From positions 1,860,001 to 1,924,000 of the forward strand of contig CP050848.1 of the NCBI GenBank assembly GCA_014873095.1: a stretch of 64,000 nucleotides of DNA, written 5' to 3'. Of this stretch, positions 27,817 through 36,384 are shown one piece after another. Numbering within the stretch: position 1 is the first letter of the stretch; each line of letters opens with the position of its first letter. The position numbers and the translations under genes are program-made. The notes beneath the pieces are model-generated. The model did no database searches. It saw only the letters and a program-made list of their open reading frames with translations, and was not told the origin of the DNA. This stretch comes from Planctomycetales bacterium ZRK34 (GTDB lineage: Bacteria > Planctomycetota > Phycisphaerae > Phycisphaerales > Zrk34).

Positions 27817-27873
27817 AGCCCGGGGACTGCCGTCCCCGGGGTCCGCAAGCTGTCAGCTTGCGGCTATAGAGGA
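27817..27873 (+). repeat. Double-hairpin repeat, copy in module 2
   Basis: Hairpins CCCGGGGAC / GTCCCCGGG (27819-27840) and CCGCAAGCT / AGCTTGCGG (27843-27863), then CTATAGAGGA. The AGAGGA tail supplies the ribosome site for the pseudopilin gene at 27883, exactly as in module 1. Confidence 0.88.
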
Positions 27874-27882
27874 CACTTGTTC

Positions 27883-28629
27883 ATGCGCCAACGCGCTTTC
27901 ACACTGATCGAATTGCTCGTGGTGGTCGCGATCATCGCACTGCTGATCGCGATCCTGCTGCCGTCGCTTTCCAAGGCGCGCACCGTGGCGCGCACCGTCG
28001 CGTGCGGGTCAAACCTGCGGCAGAATCAGACCGCGCTGATGAGCTACGGGCTGGATTACCGCAATGCCCCGGTGCCGTACGTATCCAACGTGCTGTACAT
28101 GTCACGACTTGAAAAGTACGGCGCGCCCCAGTCGATCCGCTTCTGCCCCGAAGCCCTCGAAGTCAACCCGAACTCCACCAGCGCCACGCGCATCCTCGGC
28201 ACCGCCCATCTCGCGTGGCAATACGAATCCGACGCCGGCTCCTACGCCTTGAACGGCTACATGTACAACTCCGCCGGCGGCAGCAGCGCCAACCAGGGCG
28301 GCAGCGCCTACGCTCCGGCGAGCGTGCCATTCCCCGAAGCCTGGTGGGACACGCTCGCGCCCAGGCACTCGGCCGACGTGCCCACCTTCGTCGACTCGAT
28401 GTGGGTCGACCTGTGGCCCCACCACACGGACCTGGTTCCCGACGATCTGGAATCAAACCCCCTGGGCGCGCCGATCGGTCAGATGTACCGCGTGTGCATC
28501 GACCGCCACCTGCTGGGTGTGAACATCGCCTTCACCGACGGCCACGTCACCCGCACGGACCTTGTCGATCTGTGGAATCTCCGCTGGTCCAGAAGCTTCG
28601 AAATGCAGGGCCGAGTCGATTTGCAGTAA
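27883..28629 (+). CDS. Pseudopilin-like protein with H-X9-DG motif (module 2)
   Basis: A 248-aa protein. ATG 27883 is chosen over a TTG two codons earlier; AGAGGA lies 9 bases upstream. N-terminus [20 protein letters not shown] is a prepilin signature with Ala at -1; a canonical H-X9-DG motif ([15 protein letters not shown]) is near residue 220. Internal blocks [20 protein letters not shown] and MWVDLWPHH are shared with the pseudopilin at 34723 ([20 protein letters not shown]), so these two are closer to each other than to the module 1 copy. Confidence 0.87.
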   Translation: MRQRAFTLIELLVVVAIIALLIAILLPSLSKARTVARTVACGSNLRQNQTALMSYGLDYRNAPVPYVSNVLYMSRLEKYGAPQSIRFCPEALEVNPNSTSATRILGTAHLAWQYESDAGSYALNGYMYNSAGGSSANQGGSAYAPASVPFPEAWWDTLAPRHSADVPTFVDSMWVDLWPHHTDLVPDDLESNPLGAPIGQMYRVCIDRHLLGVNIAFTDGHVTRTDLVDLWNLRWSRSFEMQGRVDLQ

Positions 28630-28646
28630 TCCCCCATATCAACATA

Positions 28647-28689
28647 ACCCGCTGATGTTATGACGCTTAACGATCGGCGGGTATTTTTT
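28647..28689 (+). terminator. Weak candidate terminator after module 2
   Basis: ACCCGC (28647-28652) and GCGGGT (28677-28682) could pair across 24 bases, followed by ATTTTTTC. An alternative inner hairpin (CATAAC / GTTATG) overlaps the left arm. The position between modules fits termination. Confidence 0.4.
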
Positions 28690-28780
28690 CTGCACGGATG
28701 CTGTCCAAATTCGCCCCCCAGCGCACCAATACTTGGTGGAGTGTTTTATCTGTTGACCATCCGGGCCGGCCGAGGCGCAC

Positions 28781-29302
28781 GTGCAGAGTTCCGATCGACA
28801 ATTTGTTCAACAGTTGCTGCAGAACCAGCGGCGGATTTACGGGTTTGTGCTGGCGATGGTGGCCGACGCCGACGCGGCCGACGATGTGTACCAGGACGCC
28901 TGCATGAAGCTGTGGGAGCTGGCTGATCAGTACGACCCCGAGCGGCCGTTCATGCCGTGGGCCTGCGGGGTGGCGTTCAACGTGGTTCGCAATCATCGCA
29001 CGAAGGCCCGCCGCGATCGTCATCTTTTCGATGAGCAGTTGCTCAGCGAGCTGGCTGCGTCCTACCACGCCCACGAAACCGAGATCGAACAGCGTCGCAT
29101 CGCGCTGGCCGAGTGCATCGGCAAGCTGGCGCCCCAGCAGCGGCGGGCGCTGGAACTCAGCTATGACGGTCAGCACACCATGCAGCAGGCGGCCGAGTTG
29201 ATGAAGCGCCCCGTCGGGGCGTTTTACAAGCAGCTTCAACGCCTGCGGCGCGCGCTGGCCGAGTGCATCAATCGTCGTCTGACCGGGGGGATCGAATCAT
29301 GA
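28781..29302 (+). CDS. ECF-type RNA polymerase sigma factor (module 3)
   Basis: A 173-aa ECF sigma factor: region 2 (RRIYGFVLAMVADADAADDV, FMPWACGVAFNVVRNH) and region 4 (LAPQQRRALELSYDGQHTMQ, AAELMKRPVGAFYKQLQRLR). It starts at GTG 28781, with GAGG upstream, and ends in an ATGA overlap with the anti-sigma gene. It shares the ending RRALAECINR.L with the module 2 sigma factor, which supports duplication of the whole unit. Confidence 0.88.
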   Translation: MQSSDRQFVQQLLQNQRRIYGFVLAMVADADAADDVYQDACMKLWELADQYDPERPFMPWACGVAFNVVRNHRTKARRDRHLFDEQLLSELAASYHAHETEIEQRRIALAECIGKLAPQQRRALELSYDGQHTMQQAAELMKRPVGAFYKQLQRLRRALAECINRRLTGGIES

Positions 29303-30888
29303 AGACGCTGACGGACCAGATCGAAGCGTATTTCGACGGCCGACTCGATGATCAGCAGATCGCAGCACTGCGGCAGACGCTTCACGAAAGCGACGAAGCA
29401 CGCCGTCAGTATCTGATCTGGTCGACGCTGCAATCCGAACTCACCTGGCAGCACCGCGCCGGCGCGGAAGTATTCACCCCCCTGCTCAAAGGTGAAATAC
29501 CCCCCAAGCCGACGCTGAGGCGACTTCCGGGGGGCCGAAGCGTCTGGTACATCTCCGCGGCGAGCCTTGCCGCAGCGATCGCGCTCACGATCACGCTGTG
29601 GTTTGTCCTGTCGTCCGGCGGTTCACGATCGGGCGATCACGAGGCGGCCATGCAATCGCTCGCCCTGCTGACCGACACCCGCCACGCGGTGTTTCTCGAT
29701 GACAGTCAGAACGCGGCGCCCCTGCCGACCTCCCTCGGCGCCGAACTCGGCCCGGGGCTGCTGCACCTGCAATCCGGCACGATTCAGGTCATGTTCAAGT
29801 CCGGAGCGGTAGTCGATGTGATCGGCCCCAGTGATTTCGAAATCGTCGGGCCCAACCGGGGCCACCTGTCGCGCGGCACGGTCGTGGCTCAAGTGCCGCC
29901 GGCGGCGCATGGATTCACCGTCACCGCCCCGCACGGCGCCGAGATCATCGACCTGGGCACACGCTTCGCCCTGCGCGTCGACGAGGCCGGCCGCAGCCGC
30001 GTGGATGTGTTGACCGGGCGGGTGATCATGAGCCTGGACGGGTTCGGCCGCACGATCGAAGCCGGCCAGGCCTGGGCGATGAGCGACGGCGGCGAGCTCG
30101 AACAGGTGGCGTGGGACGCGTCGCCGTGGGCGATCGTCGAGATGGCGTCGACCGAGCCGATCGCGCTGGGCAACCTGTTCGACGATCCCGCGGGTCGCCC
30201 ACTGGAATCCGCCATGCAGACCGACAGCTACCAGGCGGTGGCCGACGAGTCGGACCTCGGGGTCGACCGCGTGATTCAGGGCGGGCCGGCCGTGCAGGAA
30301 CTTGCTGCGGATGTGCGCCTGGACCTGGCGACGCTGGGGTGGACCGCCCACCAGTACGGCAAAATTTCCAACGATGGGTGGAACGGCGACAGTGAATTCG
30401 AAACCGGCGCGATCAGCACCACCGGCCGCCTGATCAAACCCGCCGAACGCATCGAACAGGGCGTCGGCATGCACGCCAACGCGGTGCTGGTGATCGACCT
30501 TGAACAGTTGCGTCACGCCGGTCGGCTCAAGGATCAGCATCTGCGTTTTGTCAGCGACCGGGCCGGGATCAACGACGATGCGTTCGGCGATGGCAATGTG
30601 CACGTTCGGCTCGCCGCCGTGGTGATCGGCCCCGAAGGCATTGCCGCCGCGCAGGTCAACGGACAAGCCCGCATGCCGCATCGCGATGCTGACGGTGTCT
30701 GGCGATTCGACACGCCGACGATCAACGACGTCGTGCTCGCCGACGGCCGCTATGTGCGTTTTGATCTGCCGATCAATCCCGATGCCCGCTACCTGGCCCT
30801 GATCGCCACCGGCGCCGGGGATGTCGACGGCGGCATCGGTCACGACCACACCGTCTTCAGCGGCGCCCGACTGGAGATCACCCCATGA
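29299..30888 (+). CDS. FecR-type anti-sigma factor with NPCBM-like sensor domain (module 3)
   Basis: A 529-aa single-pass protein. Cytoplasmic helical part about 1-65 (QIEAYFDGRLDDQQIAALRQ); TM about 83-107 (SVWYISAASLAAAIALTITL); FecR domain about 130-260 (LQSGTIQVMFKSGAVVDVIG, HGFTVTAPHGAEIIDLGTRF); outer domain about 330-525 with YLALIATGAGDVDGGIGHDH near the end, typical of the last strands of NPCBM-like modules. ATG 29299 overlaps the sigma stop and is preferred over an ATG 12 codons earlier. Confidence 0.82.
   Translation: MKTLTDQIEAYFDGRLDDQQIAALRQTLHESDEARRQYLIWSTLQSELTWQHRAGAEVFTPLLKGEIPPKPTLRRLPGGRSVWYISAASLAAAIALTITLWFVLSSGGSRSGDHEAAMQSLALLTDTRHAVFLDDSQNAAPLPTSLGAELGPGLLHLQSGTIQVMFKSGAVVDVIGPSDFEIVGPNRGHLSRGTVVAQVPPAAHGFTVTAPHGAEIIDLGTRFALRVDEAGRSRVDVLTGRVIMSLDGFGRTIEAGQAWAMSDGGELEQVAWDASPWAIVEMASTEPIALGNLFDDPAGRPLESAMQTDSYQAVADESDLGVDRVIQGGPAVQELAADVRLDLATLGWTAHQYGKISNDGWNGDSEFETGAISTTGRLIKPAERIEQGVGMHANAVLVIDLEQLRHAGRLKDQHLRFVSDRAGINDDAFGDGNVHVRLAAVVIGPEGIAAAQVNGQARMPHRDADGVWRFDTPTINDVVLADGRYVRFDLPINPDARYLALIATGAGDVDGGIGHDHTVFSGARLEITP
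29501..29550 (+). repeat. Dispersed element inside the anti-sigma gene (copy 3, diverged centre)
   Basis: CCCCCCAAGCCGACGCTGAGG at the left matches the non-coding copy at 13014; GCCGAAGCGTCTGGTAC at the right matches copies 1 and 2. It encodes KPTLRRLPGGRSVWY before the membrane helix. Confidence 0.8.
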
Positions 30889-30926
30889 GAGAAGTTGAAC
30901 AACAACCCCGACAAGGAGCTTGTGAG

Positions 30927-32426
30927 ATGAACCCGACCCGCCGACCCCGCTTCGTCCGTCAACTGACGCTCGGTCTGACTCTGCTGGCCGCCGCCTCGAT
31001 GGGCCGCGCCGCCACGTACGATCAGATCGTCCTCGAAGACAGCCCCATCGGGTATTACCGCTTCGAGGAAATCACCGGTTCCACCGCCGCCGACGCATCG
31101 GCCAGCGCCAACGACGGCACGTACAACAATGTCACGCTCGGCGTGGCCTCTGCGGCGGACAGCCTCGGCAATGCGGCTGGATTCACAGGCACCTCCAATG
31201 TCCGCCTGACCGACATCGCCGCCTTCGACATGGGCGCCGGCCCCGCCTCGTTCAGCATGTGGTACAGAACCACCTCCGACGCGCGCGGCGACCTGCTGAC
31301 CTACAAGGGCTCCGGCGGCGACTTCGGCATTCACTCCAATTCGCAGTCCGATCCCGCGGGGTATGACAGCTCGGTAAGCATCTACCACGGCAGCTTCAGA
31401 AACCAGGCCGGCGCCGACAAAAACCGGTGGCATCAGATGGTCTACGTGCGCGGTGACGGAGCCGGCGATTCCTCCAAGCTCTACATCGACGGCAAGCTCG
31501 TCTCCACCGGCGCCAACGGCTCCAGCTTCAACATCACCAACGACATCCTCATCGGGTCCAACCACGCCAACAATCCCCCGACGCTGTCGCTGCAGGCCGG
31601 TTTCGTCGGCAGCATCGATGAAGTCGCCATCTTTGATTCAGCGCTGAAGGCCGAAGCCGTCAGCACGCAGTACTACGCCGCGGTCGGTCGCCAATACGCG
31701 ATCAACTTCGGCGCTAATGAAGCCGGCGGCTCGCTGGGCGGTTCCGACGTCGCAGGTCACGTCGCCGTCGAACAGGCCAACTGGAACAACACCTCCGGCG
31801 CCGCCGGCTCCGCGTTCAACCTCGTCGACAATCAAGGCGCCAGTTCCGACGTCTCGGTCACCTGGTCCGCCACCGCCACCAACGCCCTGCCCGGCGCCTC
31901 CACCAACGCCGACCAGACCATGATGGCCGGCTACCTCGACAACGACGCCACCACCACCGTCACCGTCTCCGGCCTCGATGGCAACATCGCCACCAACTAC
32001 GGCTACGACGTCTACGTCTACTTCGACGGCGACAACGCCGGCGAATGGCGCAAAGGCGCCTACACCATCAACGGCGTCACCCTCGACGGTGAAGACTCCG
32101 AAGGCAAAGACTTCATCAACGTCACCAACGCTTTCCAGCTTCCCGTCACCGCCGGCACGGGCAACGTCGCCTACGTCGAGCGTCTCGACTACTGGAACTC
32201 GGTCGGCAACAACGATGAAGGCAACTTCCTCGTCTTCCACAACGTCACCGGCGACAGCTTCACGCTGACCTCCATCGGCGGAGCCCATGGATCCACCAAC
32301 GGCAACGTCGCCCGCGCCCCGATCAACGGCATCCAGATCGTCGGCGTGGCCATCCCGACCCCCGCCGCGCTGCCCGCCGGCCTCGCCCTGCTGGTGCTGA
32401 CCACGATGCGCCGTCAACGCAACTAA
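30927..32426 (+). CDS. VPLPA/PEP-CTERM-tagged surface protein with LamG domain plus repeat domain (module 3)
   Basis: A 499-aa exported protein. ATG 30927 has AAGGAG 8 bases upstream; an ATG at 30885 overlapping the anti-sigma stop is also possible but adds residues before the signal peptide (about 1-33, ending GRAA). LamG/concanavalin domain about 35-250 (IGYYRFEEITGSTAADASA, WHQMVYVRGDGAGDSSKLYI, FVGSIDEVAIFDSALKAEAV). A second domain (about 255-475) is a copy of the one found twice in the next gene. Tag: IPTPAALPAGLALLVLTTMR. Confidence 0.82.
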   Translation: MNPTRRPRFVRQLTLGLTLLAAASMGRAATYDQIVLEDSPIGYYRFEEITGSTAADASASANDGTYNNVTLGVASAADSLGNAAGFTGTSNVRLTDIAAFDMGAGPASFSMWYRTTSDARGDLLTYKGSGGDFGIHSNSQSDPAGYDSSVSIYHGSFRNQAGADKNRWHQMVYVRGDGAGDSSKLYIDGKLVSTGANGSSFNITNDILIGSNHANNPPTLSLQAGFVGSIDEVAIFDSALKAEAVSTQYYAAVGRQYAINFGANEAGGSLGGSDVAGHVAVEQANWNNTSGAAGSAFNLVDNQGASSDVSVTWSATATNALPGASTNADQTMMAGYLDNDATTTVTVSGLDGNIATNYGYDVYVYFDGDNAGEWRKGAYTINGVTLDGEDSEGKDFINVTNAFQLPVTAGTGNVAYVERLDYWNSVGNNDEGNFLVFHNVTGDSFTLTSIGGAHGSTNGNVARAPINGIQIVGVAIPTPAALPAGLALLVLTTMRRQRN

Positions 32427-32451
32427 AGCCCGGGGACCGCCGTCCCCGGGT
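32427..32451 (+). repeat. First hairpin of the double-hairpin repeat (partial copy, module 3)
   Basis: CCCGGGGAC and GTCCCCGGG with a CGCC loop directly follow the stop codon, as in modules 1 and 2. The second hairpin is replaced by a short GTGCCGC tandem stretch. Confidence 0.85.
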
Positions 32452-32535
32452 GCCGCGTGCCGCGTGCCGCAAGCAACCCGCTCGCGACAAACGACACGAC
32501 AAACACCGATTCACCTTTTTTCGAGACCCACTGAG

Positions 32536-33888
32536 ATGAGAAACTTCCGCGAGAAATTGACCGTCGCCGCGGCCGCCGCCGTGATCGCCTGCACTTCGGG
32601 CGCTTTCGGTTCAGCGATCGGCATCAACGTCATCGGCGGGCGCGACGGCACAGCCGGAACGTCCGTGACCTCCGCCGCCGGCGTCATCCCCTTCGGCCAC
32701 TGGAACAACATCGCCAACAACGGCACGACCACCACCTCCGGCGGCAACCAGAACGGCTCGGCGAGCAACCTGCTGCTGTCCAACAACGCCGCCTCCGACG
32801 TCGGCGTCACCTGGTCCGCCACCAACACCTACATCACCAGCATCGCCAACCTCAGCGGCGACAGCGCCCTGATGAATGGCTACCTCGACCACAACAGCGG
32901 CGCCGCCCCGGCCACCGCCGTCACCGTCACCGACATCCCCTACAAGCGCTATTCCGTAATCGGCTACGTCGGTTCCGACGGCGCCAACCGCACCGGCCGC
33001 ATCAGCATCGGCGCCGAAGGCTACAACTACTCGACCCTCAACAACTACAACGCCAGCGGCTACGTGCAGACCACCACCACCGCCGGCACCTACCCCGCGG
33101 CAAACTACGCCGTGTTCAACGACCTGACCGACTCCTCCTTCACGCTGACCAACTCCCGCGTCGGCAACAACACCGGCCTCCACGGTCTGCAGATCATCGA
33201 CCACTCGGCCGTCCTCAGCGTCAACTTCGTCGGCGGCACCTCCACCGTCGGCGCTTCAGTCACCGACAACGCCGGCTACATCCAGGCGAAAAACTGGAAC
33301 AACGTCGCCGCCAACCCCACCTCCACCACCGGCGGCGGGCAGGCCGGCTCCGCGTCCAACCTCATGCTCAACCACACCGCCTCCAACGCCTCGATCACCT
33401 GGTCCGCTCCCAACACCTACCGCACCGGCTCGCCCACCGCCGACCAGGACGACGCCCTCATGGACGGCTACCTCGACGCCTCCAACGGCACCGACGCTCA
33501 GATCAATCTCACCGACCTGCCCTTCGTCGGCGCCTACGACGTCTACGTCTACCTCGGGTCCGACGCCAACGGCCGCACCGGCGGCGTCTACCTCAACGGC
33601 GACACCTCCAACGAAATCTTCTTCACCACCAACGTCGGCGGCAGCAGCTTCACCGATGCCTCCGACTACCTCCGCGCCGTCGCAACCACCTCCGGCGATG
33701 CCGTCGGGTCCAACTACGTCCGCTTCGAAAACATCACCGGCTCGTCACTGTCGATCACCATCGACAACATCGGCTCCAACGTCGGCATCACCGGCCTGCA
33801 GATCGTCGGTGTGATTCCGACTCCCGCCGCCCTGCCCGCGGGCATCGGCCTGCTGACCCTGGTCGCCATGCGACGCCGCCGCGCGTGA
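32536..33888 (+). CDS. VPLPA/PEP-CTERM-tagged surface protein with two tandem repeat domains (module 3)
   Basis: A 450-aa exported protein; ATG 32536 begins directly with a signal peptide (MRNFREKLTVAAAAAVIACT), though its ribosome site is weak. Two homologous domains, about 30-225 and 228-425, share WNNIANN / WNNVAAN, GSASNLLLSNNAASDVGVTW / GSASNLMLNHTASNASITW, ALMNGYLD / ALMDGYLD and GLQII. The same domain forms the second half of the preceding protein. Tag IPTPAALPAGIGLLTLVAMR then RRRA. Asn/Ser/Thr/Gly-rich composition fits an extracellular beta structure. Confidence 0.8.
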   Translation: MRNFREKLTVAAAAAVIACTSGAFGSAIGINVIGGRDGTAGTSVTSAAGVIPFGHWNNIANNGTTTTSGGNQNGSASNLLLSNNAASDVGVTWSATNTYITSIANLSGDSALMNGYLDHNSGAAPATAVTVTDIPYKRYSVIGYVGSDGANRTGRISIGAEGYNYSTLNNYNASGYVQTTTTAGTYPAANYAVFNDLTDSSFTLTNSRVGNNTGLHGLQIIDHSAVLSVNFVGGTSTVGASVTDNAGYIQAKNWNNVAANPTSTTGGGQAGSASNLMLNHTASNASITWSAPNTYRTGSPTADQDDALMDGYLDASNGTDAQINLTDLPFVGAYDVYVYLGSDANGRTGGVYLNGDTSNEIFFTTNVGGSSFTDASDYLRAVATTSGDAVGSNYVRFENITGSSLSITIDNIGSNVGITGLQIVGVIPTPAALPAGIGLLTLVAMRRRRA

Positions 33889-33908
33889 AAGCTCGACGCC
33901 TGCACGCG

Positions 33909-33932
33909 GTCGTGCGACGAAAGTTGCACGAT
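33909..33932 (+). other. Small hairpin with GAAA tetraloop
   Basis: TCGTGCGAC (33910-33918) and GTTGCACGA (33923-33931) pair with one G-U around GAAA, about 20 bases after the surface-protein stop. It may be a processing or attenuation element; no T run follows. Confidence 0.4.
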
Positions 33933-33995
33933 CGCTTTAACAAGTCCGTGTAGTGAATCACTGATGCAGTTTGTCGTCATCGTCAGGGAACGCCG

Positions 33996-34676
33996 ATGCG
34001 CCGCCAAGGCTTCACACTTCTCGAGCTGCTCGTGGTCGTCAGCATCATCGCGCTGATGATCGCCATGTTGATGCCGTCACTGAAGCGGGCCCGATCGCAC
34101 GCACGCACCTCGGCCTGTCAGATGCAGATGCGCCAGTTCATGCTCGCCTCGATCGCCTATGCCGCCGACTGGGCCGGCACCCTGCCCGAGCCCAACTGGG
34201 GCACCTACACCACCCGCCCCGGCTGGCTGTATGACCGCGACGGCTCCAAGCCCCGCCCTCAGTCCGGCGTGCTCTGGCCCTTCCTCAATAACTTCAAAAT
34301 CTACCACTGCCCCGACCACCAGGCCCCCTGGCCCAACAACACCCAGCAATACTCCAGCTACACCATGAACGGCTCCGTCTGCGGGTACGGTAAAAACGAC
34401 ATCGTCTACAAGCTCAGCGCCTTCCGCTCCGAAGACATCATCTTCTGGGAAACCCACGAAGACAGCACCTACTGGAACGACGGCTCAAACTTCCCCCACG
34501 AATTCGCCACCGGTCGCCACCCGCTCGGCGACGACCTCGGCGCCGGAAACATCGCCAACGTCGACGGCTCCACCGCCTGGCTCAGCACCGATGCCTACCA
34601 CTCATTGGCTTTCCCCAGTTTTCCGTCTGTACGCAATCGACTCTGGAACCGCCCCTTCACCGACCGGGGCTGGTAA
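33996..34676 (+). CDS. Pseudopilin-like protein, divergent H-X-DG motif (module 3)
   Basis: A 226-aa protein with prepilin signature QGFTLLELLVVVSIIALMIA; unlike the other three in this region it has the standard Gly at -1. The C-terminal motif is GRHPLGDDLGAGNIANVDGS, a His-to-DG spacing of 14 rather than 9. The middle (CPDHQAPWPNNTQQYSSYTM) resembles other planctomycete pseudopilins. It lies between the last tagged protein of module 3 and a fourth pseudopilin gene. Confidence 0.83.
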   Translation: MRRQGFTLLELLVVVSIIALMIAMLMPSLKRARSHARTSACQMQMRQFMLASIAYAADWAGTLPEPNWGTYTTRPGWLYDRDGSKPRPQSGVLWPFLNNFKIYHCPDHQAPWPNNTQQYSSYTMNGSVCGYGKNDIVYKLSAFRSEDIIFWETHEDSTYWNDGSNFPHEFATGRHPLGDDLGAGNIANVDGSTAWLSTDAYHSLAFPSFPSVRNRLWNRPFTDRGW

Positions 34677-34684
34677 TGCAAAAC

Positions 34685-34709
34685 CCACGGATTAAATCCG
34701 CGGGCCCCA
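34685..34709. repeat. Short palindrome (CCACGGATT / AATCCGCGG)
   Basis: A near-perfect inverted repeat in the 46-bp gap between two pseudopilin genes. Read on the minus strand it is followed by TTTT. Confidence 0.55.
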
Positions 34710-34722
34710 TGGAACCCTGCTC

Positions 34723-35463
34723 ATGCATCGACGCGCCTTCACACTCATCGAACTACTCGTGGTCGTGGCGATCATCGCACTGCTGATCGCGATCCTCTTG
34801 CCGTCGCTTTCCAAGGCGCGCGACACCGCCCGCATCGTCGCCTGCGCCTCAAACATCCGCCAGTACCAGGCCGCGCTGATGACCTACGGCTTTGATTACA
34901 AGAACCAGCCCATGCCGTACTACTCCGGCGTTCTGTTCATGGAGCCCCTGGAAAAGTACCACGGCCACGTCGACAACATCCGCTTCTGCCCCCAGGCCAA
35001 CGAGCCCACGCCCGGCAGCGGCATCGGCTCAGCGACCACCGGCTGGACCTACGCCGGATACCACGGCTCCTACGCCCTCAACGGCTTCATGTACAACTCG
35101 CAGTCCGGCTCCAACCCCGGCGGCAAGAACCACGCCGCCTACACCATCACCGATGGCGACTATCCCACCGCCTGGTGGGACACCCTCTCGCCCAATCACG
35201 CCTCGGACGTCCCCTGCTTCGTCGACGCCATGTGGCCCGACCTCTGGCCCCACCACAACGACCTGATCCCCACCAACGTCGATCGCCCCGCCATGGGCTC
35301 GACCAATCCCTACCACATGAGCCGCGCCTGCATCAGTCGCCACTTCCTGACCGTCAACATCGCCTTCGCCGACGGCCACGCCTCCCAGGTCAACCTCACC
35401 GACCTCTGGAACATCAAGTGGTCCCGCACCTTCCAGACCCAGGGCCCAATCGTCCTGCCCTGA
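34723..35463 (+). CDS. Pseudopilin-like protein with H-X9-DG motif (module 3)
   Basis: A 246-aa protein with prepilin N-terminus [20 protein letters not shown] (Ala at -1) and canonical H-X9-DG motif ([15 protein letters not shown]). Its closest relative in the window is the module 2 pseudopilin: [28 protein letters not shown] and the ending [18 protein letters not shown] ([12 protein letters not shown] in module 2). It is the last gene before the repeat-filled gap at 35464-36739. Confidence 0.87.
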   Translation: MHRRAFTLIELLVVVAIIALLIAILLPSLSKARDTARIVACASNIRQYQAALMTYGFDYKNQPMPYYSGVLFMEPLEKYHGHVDNIRFCPQANEPTPGSGIGSATTGWTYAGYHGSYALNGFMYNSQSGSNPGGKNHAAYTITDGDYPTAWWDTLSPNHASDVPCFVDAMWPDLWPHHNDLIPTNVDRPAMGSTNPYHMSRACISRHFLTVNIAFADGHASQVNLTDLWNIKWSRTFQTQGPIVLP

Positions 35464-35489
35464 TCGCCCAACCACCCGAACAACGCGCG

Positions 35490-35603
35490 TGGCACTGACG
35501 GCTCGCCCGCCAGTGTTCGTAGCCCAGTGGCACAGACCACTTACCCGCCAGTGTTCGCAGTCCAGTGGCACAGACCGCTCGCCCGCCAGTGTTCATCATC
35601 CGT
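35490..35603 (+). repeat. Three tandem 38-bp repeats
   Basis: Units at 35490-35527, 35528-35565 and 35566-35603 each begin TGGCAC and contain CGCCAGTGTTC. They are contiguous, with no spacers. A related half-palindrome (CACTGGCGG ... CCGCCAGTG) lies at 35639-35661, and another copy of the core (TGGCACTGGCGGCTTGTCCG) at 37568-37587. Confidence 0.88.
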
Positions 35604-35786
35604 CACCAGTGAGCAGGTCGCCGATGTTGCTGAACCTTCACTGGCGGACAAGCCGCCAGTGCCATGTGGAATCATCTCTGCCACATGCGATGCCATCTTC
35701 AGAGCATTTTGCATCATTCACGACCGTCTCATACCAAGCACATAAAAAGACTCGAACGTCAGAACGCGACCGATTCCAACCCTGTA

Positions 35787-35811
35787 GCACAGCCGCCCCC
35801 GGCTGTGCTGA
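35787..35811. repeat. Hairpin AGCACAGCC / GGCTGTGCT
   Basis: Nine-base perfect arms around a GC-rich loop. It lies in gene-free DNA just before the large duplicated unit. Confidence 0.75.
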
Positions 35812-35909
35812 AGTCATCGCCCGCACAGTCAAAACCGGCTGAGCCACAGAGCTTCAATCAGCACCACAATCTGATACCCGCCCCCCCCAATCCCTTTCGC
35901 ATTGGCAAT

Positions 35910-36029
35910 CACACCCCACAACACATAACCACACCCCGCAACACATGCTCACACGCCGCAGCACATGACCACACCCCGCAACGCATGGCCACACGCCGCA
36001 ACGCATGACCACACGCCGCAACACTTGAT
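35910..36029 (+). repeat. Six 20-bp direct repeats (unit A)
   Basis: Contiguous units of the form CACACCCCGCAACACATGAC at 35910, 35930, 35950, 35970, 35990 and 36010, each differing by a few bases. About four decayed units occupy the same position in unit B (about 36276-36355). Confidence 0.9.
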
Positions 36030-36058
36030 CGTAACTCACCGTTGAATAAGCCCAATTT

Positions 36059-36091
36059 CAAAGAACATATTTAACTTAAATATGTTCTTTG
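36059..36091. repeat. Perfect palindrome, 16-bp arms (unit A)
   Basis: CAAAGAACATATTTAA, one base, and the exact reverse complement. AT-rich, in contrast to the GC-rich surroundings. Confidence 0.95.
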
Positions 36092-36384
36092 GCGTTGATG
36101 CAATGCGATTTGATGTTGATGCAATTTGAACATCAGGAAGATTTGGGGCGCAGTCTGTGGGCCGATCGTCTGCGACTGAACTGAAGCTGTCGCCCGCCCG
36201 GCAAGGCGTTTTGAGCCACGAGTCTTCAACCAGGGCCACGATCTGATACCCGAGCCTCCCCGTTCGCTTTCACGTTGGCAATCACACGCCGCATGGCATG
36301 GTCGCGCGACACAACACATGCTCACACGTCATAACAAATACTTACACCCCGCAGCATTTAACCGTAACTCACCGTTGAATATGC

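Noticed and set aside
35489..36325. Small ORFs across the repeat-filled gap (61-117 codons)
   Set aside because: They translate the tandem repeats into low-complexity peptides, and none is shared between the two duplicated units in a way that preserves a protein.
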